Positions 17,316 through 23,109 of a DNA stretch of 23,109 nucleotides are shown here, one piece after another; the first letter of the stretch is position 1; each line of letters begins with the position of its first letter. Both the position numbers and the translations under genes were made by a program. Source of the stretch: VRUE01 sp036525295 (lineage in GTDB: Bacteria; Actinomycetota; Thermoleophilia; Solirubrobacterales; 70-9); NCBI GenBank assembly GCA_036525295.1, contig DATDAQ010000162.1, forward strand, positions 1 through 23,109, given 5' to 3'. The notes under the pieces were generated by a model, which worked only from the letters and a program-made list of their open reading frames with translations, did no database searches and was not told the DNA's origin.

Positions 17316-17383
17316 TCGCGGAGCGACCAAGCGTGCATATCTGGTTCTTCGCGCCGGGAGCGGAGCGGAGGTGTGTTTCGTGA
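17312..17383 (+). other. Candidate 23-codon bridging micro-ORF between rbfA and nrnA
   Basis: The GTG at 17312 overlaps the rbfA TGA and has AGGAGGAA seven or so bases upstream. It reads 23 codons (beginning MIAERPSVHIWFFAPG) and stops at TGA 17381-17383, which overlaps the nrnA GTG. No homology is recognised. The gap lacks the long palindrome seen at the pyrC/carA and truB/ribF junctions. Confidence 0.35.
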
Positions 17384-18381
17384 GCCAGGTCGGGGTGAGG
17401 GCGTCGAGCCTGGAGGGCGCCGCCGCCGAGCTGCGCGCGCGCGACCGCTTCCTGCTGACGGCCCACGAGGGCCCCGACGGCGACGCGCTCGGCTCGCTGC
17501 TCGGCATGCACCACATGCTCGGCCAGCTCGGCAAGGACTCGGTGATGTTCATGGCGGCCAAGGAGTTCCCGCTGCCGATCGAGTACCGCTTCCTGCCCCT
17601 GGAGGAGGTCTTCCACGAGGCCCCCGCGGACATGGCCGACCGCACGATCGTCTTCCTCGACTGCGGCAACGTCGACCGCATGCCGGTCGAGTTCCTCACC
17701 TCCGGCGACAACTTCCGGATCAACATCGATCACCATCACGACAACACACTCTTCGGCGACGTCAACCTGCTCGACACCGGCGCCTCCAGCACAGCGGAGA
17801 TCGTCTACCAGCTGGCGATCGCCCTGGAGGTCCAGATCACCCCCGAGATCGCCTCCGCGCTCTACGTCGGCCTCGTCACGGACACGGGCAAGTTCATGTA
17901 CGAGAACACGAACGCCCACACGCACAGGATCGCCGCCGAGCTGATCGACGCCGGGGTCGAGGTCGACGAGACCTACCGCCGTCTCTACGAGCACGTGCCG
18001 CTCGAAAAGCTGCGGCTCCTCTCTCGCGCGCTCGACGGCATCGAGCGCTACTGCGACGACCAGCTCGTCCTCACCTACATAACCGAGGCCGACTACGAGG
18101 CGACCGGCGCGGGGGAGGAGATGACCGAGGGGATCATCGACCACCTGCGCTCGGTCGAGGGGGCGAAGGTCGCCGCGTTGATCCGCGACCAGGGCGACCG
18201 CGGGCGCTCCGCCCGCAAGGCGAGCCTGCGTTCCAGCGGCGGCGAGATCGACGTCTCGGCGATGGCCCGCAAGCACGGAGGAGGGGGGCACAAGCGAGCT
18301 GCAGGGTTCTCCACCGACCTCGAGCTGAAGGAGCTGGTTGCCTTCCTCTGCGACGAGGTCTCCGTCCAGCTCGGCCCCTGA
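17380..18381 (+). CDS. nrnA: DHH-DHHA1 phosphoesterase, NrnA-type oligoribonuclease/pAp phosphatase
   Basis: Degrades very short RNA oligonucleotides and, in characterised relatives, dephosphorylates pAp; some actinobacterial members also act on cyclic dinucleotides. From the GTG at 17380 the product is 333 aa. The DHH domain has HEGPDGDALGS (29-39), a DCGN motif, D117-H118-H119-H120 and VTDTGKFMYEN. The DHHA1 domain ends in KHGGGGHKRAAGF with H304. I chose 17380 because GGAGGTG (17367-17373) sits six bases upstream. The alternative GTG at 17371 lies inside that ribosome binding site and would add three residues. It is a typical neighbour of rbfA and truB. Confidence 0.92.
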   Translation: MSQVGVRASSLEGAAAELRARDRFLLTAHEGPDGDALGSLLGMHHMLGQLGKDSVMFMAAKEFPLPIEYRFLPLEEVFHEAPADMADRTIVFLDCGNVDRMPVEFLTSGDNFRINIDHHHDNTLFGDVNLLDTGASSTAEIVYQLAIALEVQITPEIASALYVGLVTDTGKFMYENTNAHTHRIAAELIDAGVEVDETYRRLYEHVPLEKLRLLSRALDGIERYCDDQLVLTYITEADYEATGAGEEMTEGIIDHLRSVEGAKVAALIRDQGDRGRSARKASLRSSGGEIDVSAMARKHGGGGHKRAAGFSTDLELKELVAFLCDEVSVQLGP

Positions 18382-18382
18382 G

Positions 18383-19033
18383 ATGGGAGGGCGAGCCGAC
18401 GGCGCCGTGCTGCTCTGCGACAAGCCGGCAGGGATAACCTCGCACGACATGGTCGTGGCGGTGCGGCGAGAGCGCGGGTGCAAGGCGGGTCACGCCGGCA
18501 CCCTCGACCCCTTCGCGACCGGGTTGCTGCTGGTCCTGATCGGCCGGGCGACCCGGCTGCAGCGCTTCCTCACCGGGTTGCCGAAGACCTACGTGGCCCG
18601 GGCGCGGCTGGGCTGGCGCTCCAGCACGGGCGACCCGGATGGCGAGCTGACCGAGACGGGTCGGCTCCCGGAGTCGTTGGAGCTGCCCACCGGCCGCGTG
18701 CGCCAGCGGGTGCCGATGACCTCGGCGGTCCGGGTCGGCGGCGAGCGCCTCTACCGCAAGGCTCACCGGGGCGAAACGGTCGAGACGCCCGAACGGGAGG
18801 TCGACGTCTACCGCGCCGAGCTGCTCGCGAGCGATGCCGAGAGCGCCGAGTACGAGATCGAGTGTTCGGCCGGCACCTACATCCGCACGCTTATCGAGAC
18901 GCTCGGCGACGCCTACTGCGAAGAGCTCCGCCGCACCGCGATCGGGCCCTTCCGGGTCGAGGAGGCAGGTCGGGAGTTCGACCTGGAGCAGGTGGGCGAG
19001 CTGGTCCCGGCGGCGGCGGAGGCCCTGCGATGA
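18383..19033 (+). CDS. truB: tRNA pseudouridine(55) synthase, short form
   Basis: Isomerises U55 in the T-loop of most tRNAs to pseudouridine. From the ATG at 18383, one base after the nrnA stop, the product is 216 aa. Family members are commonly near 290-310. The catalytic core is intact: LLCDKPAGITSHDMV (10-24), GHAGTLDPFATGLL with catalytic D42, KTYVARARLGWRSSTGDPDGE, and CSAGTYIRTLIETLGD. The protein ends soon after GPFRVEEA, so the C-terminal RNA-binding (PUA-like) part is missing. The codons upstream of 18383 belong to nrnA. The stop TGA overlaps the micro-ORF that leads into ribF. Confidence 0.92.
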   Translation: MGGRADGAVLLCDKPAGITSHDMVVAVRRERGCKAGHAGTLDPFATGLLLVLIGRATRLQRFLTGLPKTYVARARLGWRSSTGDPDGELTETGRLPESLELPTGRVRQRVPMTSAVRVGGERLYRKAHRGETVETPEREVDVYRAELLASDAESAEYEIECSAGTYIRTLIETLGDAYCEELRRTAIGPFRVEEAGREFDLEQVGELVPAAAEALR

Positions 19034-19095
19034 GCTTCCGGTGCGCCTTTTCCCCGATATGCCTGGATAAAGCGCACCGGAAGGGGTTGCGATGA
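19030..19095 (+). other. Candidate 21-codon bridging micro-ORF between truB and ribF
   Basis: The ATG at 19030 overlaps the truB TGA. The micro-ORF's TGA at 19093-19095 overlaps the ribF ATG. The peptide begins MSFRCAFSPICLDK, has two cysteines (5 and 11) and a basic end. The frame reads straight through a 12-bp perfect hairpin whose right arm holds part of the ribF ribosome binding site. Translating it would open that hairpin. No family is recognised. Confidence 0.4.
19035..19083. repeat. 12-bp perfect inverted repeat with flanking direct repeat, truB/ribF
   Basis: CTTCCGGTGCGC (19035-19046) is exactly complemented by GCGCACCGGAAG (19072-19083) around a 25-base loop. A direct repeat TGCGATGAGC occurs at 19026-19035 (truB stop) and 19088-19097 (ribF start). 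The arrangement looks like a 62-bp insertion that duplicated an original ATGA junction. The GGAAGGGG at 19079-19086 before ribF is partly inside the right arm. Confidence 0.8.
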
Positions 19096-19979
19096 GCATC
19101 CAGGTCACTTCGCTGCCGGATGCCGAGCCACGGCCGCGCCATGTCGCGATCGGCACCTTCGACGGGGTCCACCGCGGCCACCAGGCGGTGATCGACGACG
19201 CGGACACCGTCCTCACTTTCGACCCGCACCCGCTGGAGATCCTGCACCCGGCGGCGCTGCCGAAGCTGATCATGCCCTTCGGGGTCAAGCGCGACGTGAT
19301 CGAGGGGCTCGGCGTCCGCGAGCTCGTCGTGATCCCGTTCGACGCGGAGTTCGCCAGTCGCAGCGCCGAGGAGTTCGTCGAGGATGTGCTGATTGCCAGG
19401 CTCGGCGCGGAGAAGGTCTCGGTCGGCGAGAACTTCCGCTTCGGGGCGAAGGCGCAGGGCGACCCGAAGATGCTTGCGGGCCGAACGGAGTTCGAGACCA
19501 GGGTCGTACCGCTGGTCGAGGTCGACGGGGAGACGGTCTCCTCAACCCGTATCCGCGCCCTCGTCGCCGCTGGCGACATGGAGGGTGCCCGGCACTGCCT
19601 CGGCGCCCCGTTCATGGTCGAGGGCGCGGTGGTGGGCGGCGACCAGCGCGGCCGCGAGCTCGGCTTCCCCACGGCCAACCTCGTCCCCGACGACCGCCTC
19701 GCGATCCCCGGACACGGGGTCTACGCGGCCTTTGCGAACGGCGTGCCCGCGGCGGTCAACGTCGGCGTGCGGCCGACCTTCGAGACCGGGCGCGGGGTGC
19801 TGATCGAGACCTACCTGATCGACTTCGAGGGCGACCTCTACGGCACCGACCTGCGGGTCGCCTTCGTCGCCCGCCTGCGGGGTGAGAAACGCTTCGCCGG
19901 CGTCGAGGAGCTGATCGCCCAGATGCGCGTCGATGTCGAGGACGCGAAGCGGGTCTGTGCTAGCTTCCAGCGGCCGTGA
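19092..19979 (+). CDS. ribF: Bifunctional riboflavin kinase / FAD synthetase
   Basis: Converts riboflavin to FMN and then FAD (EC 2.7.1.26, 2.7.7.2), cofactors needed by PyrK and PyrD nearby. The product is 295 aa, near the usual 300-315. The N-terminal nucleotidyltransferase domain has GTFDGVHRGH (21-30), LTFDPHP and SSTRIR (150-155). The C-terminal kinase domain has GFPTAN (191-196) and then the AVNVGVRPTF and DLYG segments. The ATG at 19092 overlaps the stop of the micro-ORF; GGAAGGGG is five bases upstream but partly sequestered by the hairpin. The stop TGA overlaps the GTG of another micro-ORF. Confidence 0.95.
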   Translation: MSIQVTSLPDAEPRPRHVAIGTFDGVHRGHQAVIDDADTVLTFDPHPLEILHPAALPKLIMPFGVKRDVIEGLGVRELVVIPFDAEFASRSAEEFVEDVLIARLGAEKVSVGENFRFGAKAQGDPKMLAGRTEFETRVVPLVEVDGETVSSTRIRALVAAGDMEGARHCLGAPFMVEGAVVGGDQRGRELGFPTANLVPDDRLAIPGHGVYAAFANGVPAAVNVGVRPTFETGRGVLIETYLIDFEGDLYGTDLRVAFVARLRGEKRFAGVEELIAQMRVDVEDAKRVCASFQRP

Positions 19980-20014
19980 GCTCCACCTGGAGCGCGGCAC
20001 TTTTTTCGAGATGA
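19976..20014 (+). other. Candidate 12-codon bridging micro-ORF between ribF and rpsO
   Basis: The GTG at 19976 overlaps the ribF TGA. The frame MSSTWSAALFSR ends at TGA 20012-20014 inside the rpsO start (ATGA). It includes a six-T run (20001-20006) preceded by a small hairpin GCTCC-ACCT-GGAGC (19980-19993), which could be a weak terminator. rpsO has no good Shine-Dalgarno of its own, so coupled re-initiation is plausible. Confidence 0.35.
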
Positions 20015-20280
20015 GCCTGCCCAAGGAGAAAAAAAGCGAGCTGATCGGCAAGTACGGCCGTGCCGAGGGCGACACCGGCTCGGCCGAGGTCCAGGTCGCT
20101 CTGCTCACCGAGCGGATCAACGAACTCACCGAGCACCTCCGCACGCACGCCAAAGACCATCACTCGCGCCGCGGCCTGCTGATGCTGGTCGGCAAGCGCC
20201 GCCGCATGCTGCGCTACCTCGAGCGCCACGACCTCGAGCGCTACCGCGCCCTCGTCGCGGAACTGGGCCTGCGGCGATGA
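20011..20280 (+). CDS. rpsO: 30S ribosomal protein S15
   Basis: Primary binding protein of the central domain of 16S rRNA and part of an intersubunit bridge. The product is 89 aa, exactly the family size. The conserved segments are GSAEVQVALLTERINELTEHL, DHHSRRGLLMLVGKRRRMLRYL and the terminal YRALVAELGLRR. The frame is open further upstream to 19933, inside ribF, but the ATG at 20011 gives the family start MSLPKEKK. S15 often represses its own mRNA; the structured region before the start could serve this, but I see no known motif. It overlaps the peroxiredoxin gene by ATGA. Confidence 0.97.
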   Translation: MSLPKEKKSELIGKYGRAEGDTGSAEVQVALLTERINELTEHLRTHAKDHHSRRGLLMLVGKRRRMLRYLERHDLERYRALVAELGLRR

Positions 20281-20735
20281 TCGCCGCCGGGGAACCGGCG
20301 CCCGAGTTCACCCTGCGCGACCAGACTGGCGCGAAGGTGTCGCTCTCGGACTTCCGCGGTCGCAAGGTTCTCCTCGTCTTCTACCCGCTGGACTTCAGCC
20401 CGGTCTGCAGCGATCAGCTCTCGGTCTACCAGGAGGTCAAGCCCGAGATCGAAGCCAAGGGCGTGACCATGGTGGGGATCAGCGTCGACAGTGGCTTCGC
20501 CCACAAGGCCTTCCAGGAGTCGCTCGGCATCGACACGCAGCTGCTCGCCGACTTCGAGCCCAAGGGCGAGGTGGCGCGCGCCTACGGCGCCTACATCGAG
20601 AGGGCCGGCACCGCCAACCGCTCCCTCGTCCTCGTCGACGAGGAAGGCACGGTCGAGTGGGTGTACGAGTCCTCAACCCCGCTCGAGATCCCCGGCGCCA
20701 ACCTGATCTTCGACGCCCTGAACGCTGACGGCTGA
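20277..20735 (+). CDS. One-cysteine peroxiredoxin (AhpE/Bcp-like)
   Basis: Thiol peroxidase of the AhpC/TSA family that reduces hydrogen peroxide or organic hydroperoxides. The product is 152 aa. The peroxidatic site is FYPLDFSPVCSDQL with C44, the only cysteine in the protein, so it needs an external thiol for resolution. GISVDSGFAHKAF and the ANRSLVLVD segment with its conserved arginine fit the AhpE subgroup better than classic two-cysteine Bcp. The start ATG overlaps the rpsO TGA, giving tight translational coupling to a ribosomal protein. A redox gene between rpsO and pnp is unusual. The next frame encodes a DsbA-like protein that could have been its partner. Confidence 0.88.
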   Translation: MIAAGEPAPEFTLRDQTGAKVSLSDFRGRKVLLVFYPLDFSPVCSDQLSVYQEVKPEIEAKGVTMVGISVDSGFAHKAFQESLGIDTQLLADFEPKGEVARAYGAYIERAGTANRSLVLVDEEGTVEWVYESSTPLEIPGANLIFDALNADG

Positions 20736-20736
20736 G

Positions 20737-21192
20737 CTGACCAGCGCCGCGGTTCCGCCGGCGGGGCCGGAGGACCACCGTCGGGGGGAGGGGCCCGAGC
20801 TGATCGTCTACGCCGACCTCGGCTGCCCGCACTGCGCCTCCGCCTGGGCGGAGATAGCCGCTCGCGAGGCGACGGTCGTCTTCCGTCACTTCCCGGTGGC
20901 CAGCAAGCACCCGCGCTCTCCCGCGCTGCACGCCGCAGCCGAGGCGGCTGGTCGCCAGGGACGCTTCTTCGAGATGGTCGACTCGCTCTATGCCGATCGA
21001 GGCCACGTCGACGACCCGCACCTCTGGCAGCGGGCCGAGCGCCTCGGGCTCGATCTCGACCGGTTCGAGGCCGACCGTCGCTCCGACGGGGTGGCGGCCC
21101 GGGTTCGCCGCGACTTCGAGTCCGGCATCCGCGCCGGCGTCACCGGCACGCCGGCGATTTTCCCAGACGTGTCTGAGTTTGACCGCCAATAG
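20737..21192 (+). pseudogene. DsbA-like thioredoxin-fold protein, probably broken
   Basis: The open frame from about 20722 to 21192 encodes a DsbA/NhaA-C-type thioredoxin domain: DHRRGEGPELIVYADLGCPHC with the CPHC redox centre, FRHFPVASKHPRSPALHAAAEAA, and GVTGTPAIF with the cis-proline loop. Two faults are visible. There is no ATG, GTG or TTG before the CPHC motif; the nearest candidates are CTG at 20737 (one base after the peroxiredoxin stop) or 20725. The first GTG, at 20896, lies past the active site. The C-terminus also stops right after the cis-proline strand, where the frame enters a palindrome and ends VSEFDRQ. About 25-30 usual residues are lost. It may still be expressed from CTG. 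Confidence 0.6.
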
Positions 21193-21213
21193 TGGCGGCT
21201 AACCTCAGACACG
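21168..21213. repeat. Imperfect 20-bp palindrome truncating the DsbA-like gene
   Basis: The left arm (21168-21187, CGTGTCTGAG then TTTGACCGCC) pairs with the right arm (21194-21213, GGCGG through CTCAGACACG) with two mismatches and one G-T, around AATAGT. The TAG of that loop is the stop of the DsbA-like frame. It could act as a transcription stop before pnp, or be a small dispersed element. A TACCCT (21223-21228) just after it is a weak -10 candidate for pnp. Confidence 0.75.
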
Positions 21214-21240
21214 CCCTGCGTGTACCCTCTTTTCCGAAAG

Positions 21241-21289
21241 AGAACGAGAGTTCTGAAAGCAGATGGCCGCCATCCGGGCGGCCGGAGGT
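21241..21289 (+). promoter_or_regulatory. Structured leader of pnp
   Basis: Two hairpins precede the start: AGAAC-GAGA-GTTCT (21241-21254), capped by a GNRA tetraloop, and GGCCGCC-ATCCG-GGCGGCC (21265-21283). The ribosome binding site GGAGGT (21284-21289) abuts the second. Stem-loops here are typical of pnp autoregulation by RNase cleavage and PNPase in other bacteria; that role is inferred. Confidence 0.5.
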
Positions 21290-21300
21290 AGGACAACTAA

Positions 21301-23109
21301 ATGAGCATGTTTGACGTAACCCGCGTTTCGGCGGACATCGGCGACAGCCAGATCTCCTTCGAGACCGGAAAACTCGCGAAGCAGGCGGGTGGCGCGGTCG
21401 TGGTTCAGGCCGGCGACACGAAGGTGCTCTGCACCGCAACCGTCGGGAGCCTTCGTGACGTGGACTTCCTTCCGCTCACCGTCGACATCGAGGAGCGCAT
21501 GTACGCCGCGGGCAAGATCCCCGGCTCGTTCTTCCGTCGCGAGGGCAAATCCAGCGAGAAGGCGACGCTGACCGCGCGCATGATCGACCGGCCGATCCGG
21601 CCGCTCTTCCCCAAGGGCTGGCACTACGAGACGCAGCTGGTCGCGATCCCGATGTCGGTGGACCAGATCCACCCCTACGACATCCTCGCGATGAACGGCG
21701 CCTCCGCGGCGCTGGCCATCTCCCCGGTTCCCGTCGCCGCCCACGTCGGCGCGGTCCGGATCGGCAAGCTCGACGGCGATTTCGTCGTCAACCCCTCCGA
21801 GGAGGACCACGCCGAGCTCGATCTCGACCTGATCGTCGCCGGCACCGACGAGGCGATCCTGATGGTCGAGGCCGGCGCCAACGGCGTCACCGAGCAGGAG
21901 ATCCTCGACGCGCTCGACATCGCCCACGGCGAGATCAAGAAGCTCTGCGCCGCGATGGAGGAGCTGCAGCAGAAGGCCGGCAAGGAGAAGATGGAAGTCG
22001 AGGCGCCCAGCATCGACGAGGGCCTTATCGACGACATCCGCTCCTCGCATGGCCAGGCGCTGGTCGACGCGATCGCCACCGAAGGCAAGCTCGAGCGCTA
22101 CGAGGCGATCGACGCGGTCAAGGACGAGGTGGTCGCCAAGTACGCGCCCGAGTCCGCCGACGGAGAGGCCGATGAGAAGCAGGTGGCCGAAGTCAAGGCA
22201 GCCTTCGGCTCGATCGAGAAGGACACGATCCGCAAGGCGATCGCCGTCGACAAGAAACGCCCCGACGGCCGCGCCCAGGACGAGATCCGGCCGATCGAGT
22301 GCGAGGTCGACATATCGCCTCGGGTTCACGGCTCGGCACTGTTCACCCGTGGCGAGACTCAGATCCTCTCCAACGCCGCCCTCGGCACGACGCGCATGGA
22401 CATGCGCATCGACACGCTCGGCCTGGAGACCTCGAAGAAGTTCTGGCACCACTACAACTTCCCGCCCTTCTCGGTCGGGGAGGCGGGCTTCATGCGCGGC
22501 CCCAAGCGCCGCGACATCGGCCACGGCGCGCTCGCAGAGCGGGCCCTGGTCGCCACGATTCCCAACGAAGAGGACTTCCCCTACGTGATCCGGGTCGTCT
22601 CGGAGACGCTCGAGTCCAACGGCTCCTCCTCGATGGGGTCGGTGTGCGCTTCCTCGATGGCCCTGCAGGCCGCGGGCGTGCCGGTCAGCGCACCGGTGGC
22701 CGGCGTGGCCATGGGTCTGATCAAGGAGGGCGACGACTACATCGTTCTCACCGACATCGCCGGCGTCGAGGACCACCTCGGCGACATGGACTTCAAGGTC
22801 GCCGGCACCGCGGAGGGGATCACCGCTCTGCAGATGGACATCAAGATCACCGGCGTCACCTTCGAGATCCTGACCGACGCGCTGGAGCAGGCCAACAAGG
22901 GCCGGCAGTTCATCCTCGGCAAGATGGCCGAGGCGATCGACGGTCCGCGCGAGCAGCTCTCCCAGCACGCCCCGCGGATCGAGGCGATCAAGATCGACCA
23001 GGAGAAGATCGGCGCCGTGATCGGCAAGGGAGGCGAAACGATCCGCGCCCTCTGCGAGGAGTTCGAAGCGGAAATCGACGTCGAGGACGACGGCACGATC
23101 CGCATCTAC
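21301..23109 (+). CDS. pnp: Polyribonucleotide nucleotidyltransferase (PNPase), 3' end cut by window
   Basis: Phosphorolytic 3'-to-5' exoribonuclease and RNA-tailing enzyme of mRNA decay. The first 603 residues are present. RNase PH domain 1 has GSFFRREG and DRPIRPLFPKG. An alpha-helical linker follows, with an acidic insert near ESADGEADEKQ. RNase PH domain 2 (about 315-550) has RPDGRAQDEIRP, ETLESNGSSSMGSVCASS and the active-site segment DHLGDMDFKVAGT. The KH domain starts with GAVIGKGGETIR, and the S1 domain would lie beyond the edge. The ATG at 21301 has GGAGGT 11 bases upstream; the ATG at 21307 is an alternative. Codon bias is strong and matches the neighbours. Confidence 0.96.
   Translation, partial: MSMFDVTRVSADIGDSQISFETGKLAKQAGGAVVVQAGDTKVLCTATVGSLRDVDFLPLTVDIEERMYAAGKIPGSFFRREGKSSEKATLTARMIDRPIRPLFPKGWHYETQLVAIPMSVDQIHPYDILAMNGASAALAISPVPVAAHVGAVRIGKLDGDFVVNPSEEDHAELDLDLIVAGTDEAILMVEAGANGVTEQEILDALDIAHGEIKKLCAAMEELQQKAGKEKMEVEAPSIDEGLIDDIRSSHGQALVDAIATEGKLERYEAIDAVKDEVVAKYAPESADGEADEKQVAEVKAAFGSIEKDTIRKAIAVDKKRPDGRAQDEIRPIECEVDISPRVHGSALFTRGETQILSNAALGTTRMDMRIDTLGLETSKKFWHHYNFPPFSVGEAGFMRGPKRRDIGHGALAERALVATIPNEEDFPYVIRVVSETLESNGSSSMGSVCASSMALQAAGVPVSAPVAGVAMGLIKEGDDYIVLTDIAGVEDHLGDMDFKVAGTAEGITALQMDIKITGVTFEILTDALEQANKGRQFILGKMAEAIDGPREQLSQHAPRIEAIKIDQEKIGAVIGKGGETIRALCEEFEAEIDVEDDGTIRIY

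Noticed and set aside
19034..19091. FMN riboswitch before ribF
   Set aside because: The 58-base gap is too short and contains only the simple hairpin, without the multi-helix FMN aptamer pattern.
18134..19678. Long minus-strand frame over nrnA, truB and ribF (514 codons)
   Set aside because: Same antisense artefact; it spans several well-supported genes and has low-complexity composition.

Overview
The window is a compact, GC-rich stretch of bacterial chromosome with every recognisable gene on the + strand. An actinobacterium is the best fit. The block mihF-gmk-rpoZ-coaBC directly after a pyrR-led pyr operon is an actinobacterial arrangement, and mIHF is an actinobacterial DNA-binding family. 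The NAD-linked (PyrK/PyrD) pyrimidine route, the very short RimP and the unusual NusA tail suggest a deep-branching lineage such as Thermoleophilia/Solirubrobacterales, but that placement is inference. No gene-free stretch exceeds about 110 bases.

Layout. (1) Positions 98-1072: rnz (RNase Z). (2) 1098-10127: the de novo pyrimidine operon pyrR-pyrB-pyrC-carA-carB-pyrKD, chained by ATGA or short overlaps. It is preceded by a hairpin that matches the PyrR binding consensus and buries the pyrR ribosome binding site. pyrF and pyrE are not in the window. (3) 10157-12756: mihF-gmk-rpoZ-coaBC behind its own promoter, ending in a nested palindrome that overlaps the coaBC stop. (4) 12812-20280: the translation/transcription-factor operon rimP-nusA-infB-rbfA-nrnA-truB-ribF-rpsO behind a promoter plus an intrinsic terminator (attenuator). 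(5) 20277-21192: a one-cysteine peroxiredoxin and a damaged DsbA-like gene lying between rpsO and pnp. (6) 21241-23109: pnp with a structured leader, running off the right edge.

How it fits together. The first operon makes pyrimidines up to orotate and is probably controlled by UMP through PyrR. Gmk and CoaBC supply GDP and coenzyme A precursors, omega and mIHF serve transcription and the nucleoid, and the rimP-pnp segment builds ribosomes and handles RNA.

The least ordinary signals lie at gene junctions. Four in-operon gaps (pyrC/carA, rbfA/nrnA, truB/ribF, ribF/rpsO) are each spanned exactly by a 12-24 codon micro-ORF. Each starts in the TGA of the upstream gene and stops in the start codon of the downstream gene. 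Two of them also carry long perfect inverted repeats. Further palindromes cover the stop codons of mihF, coaBC and the DsbA-like gene.
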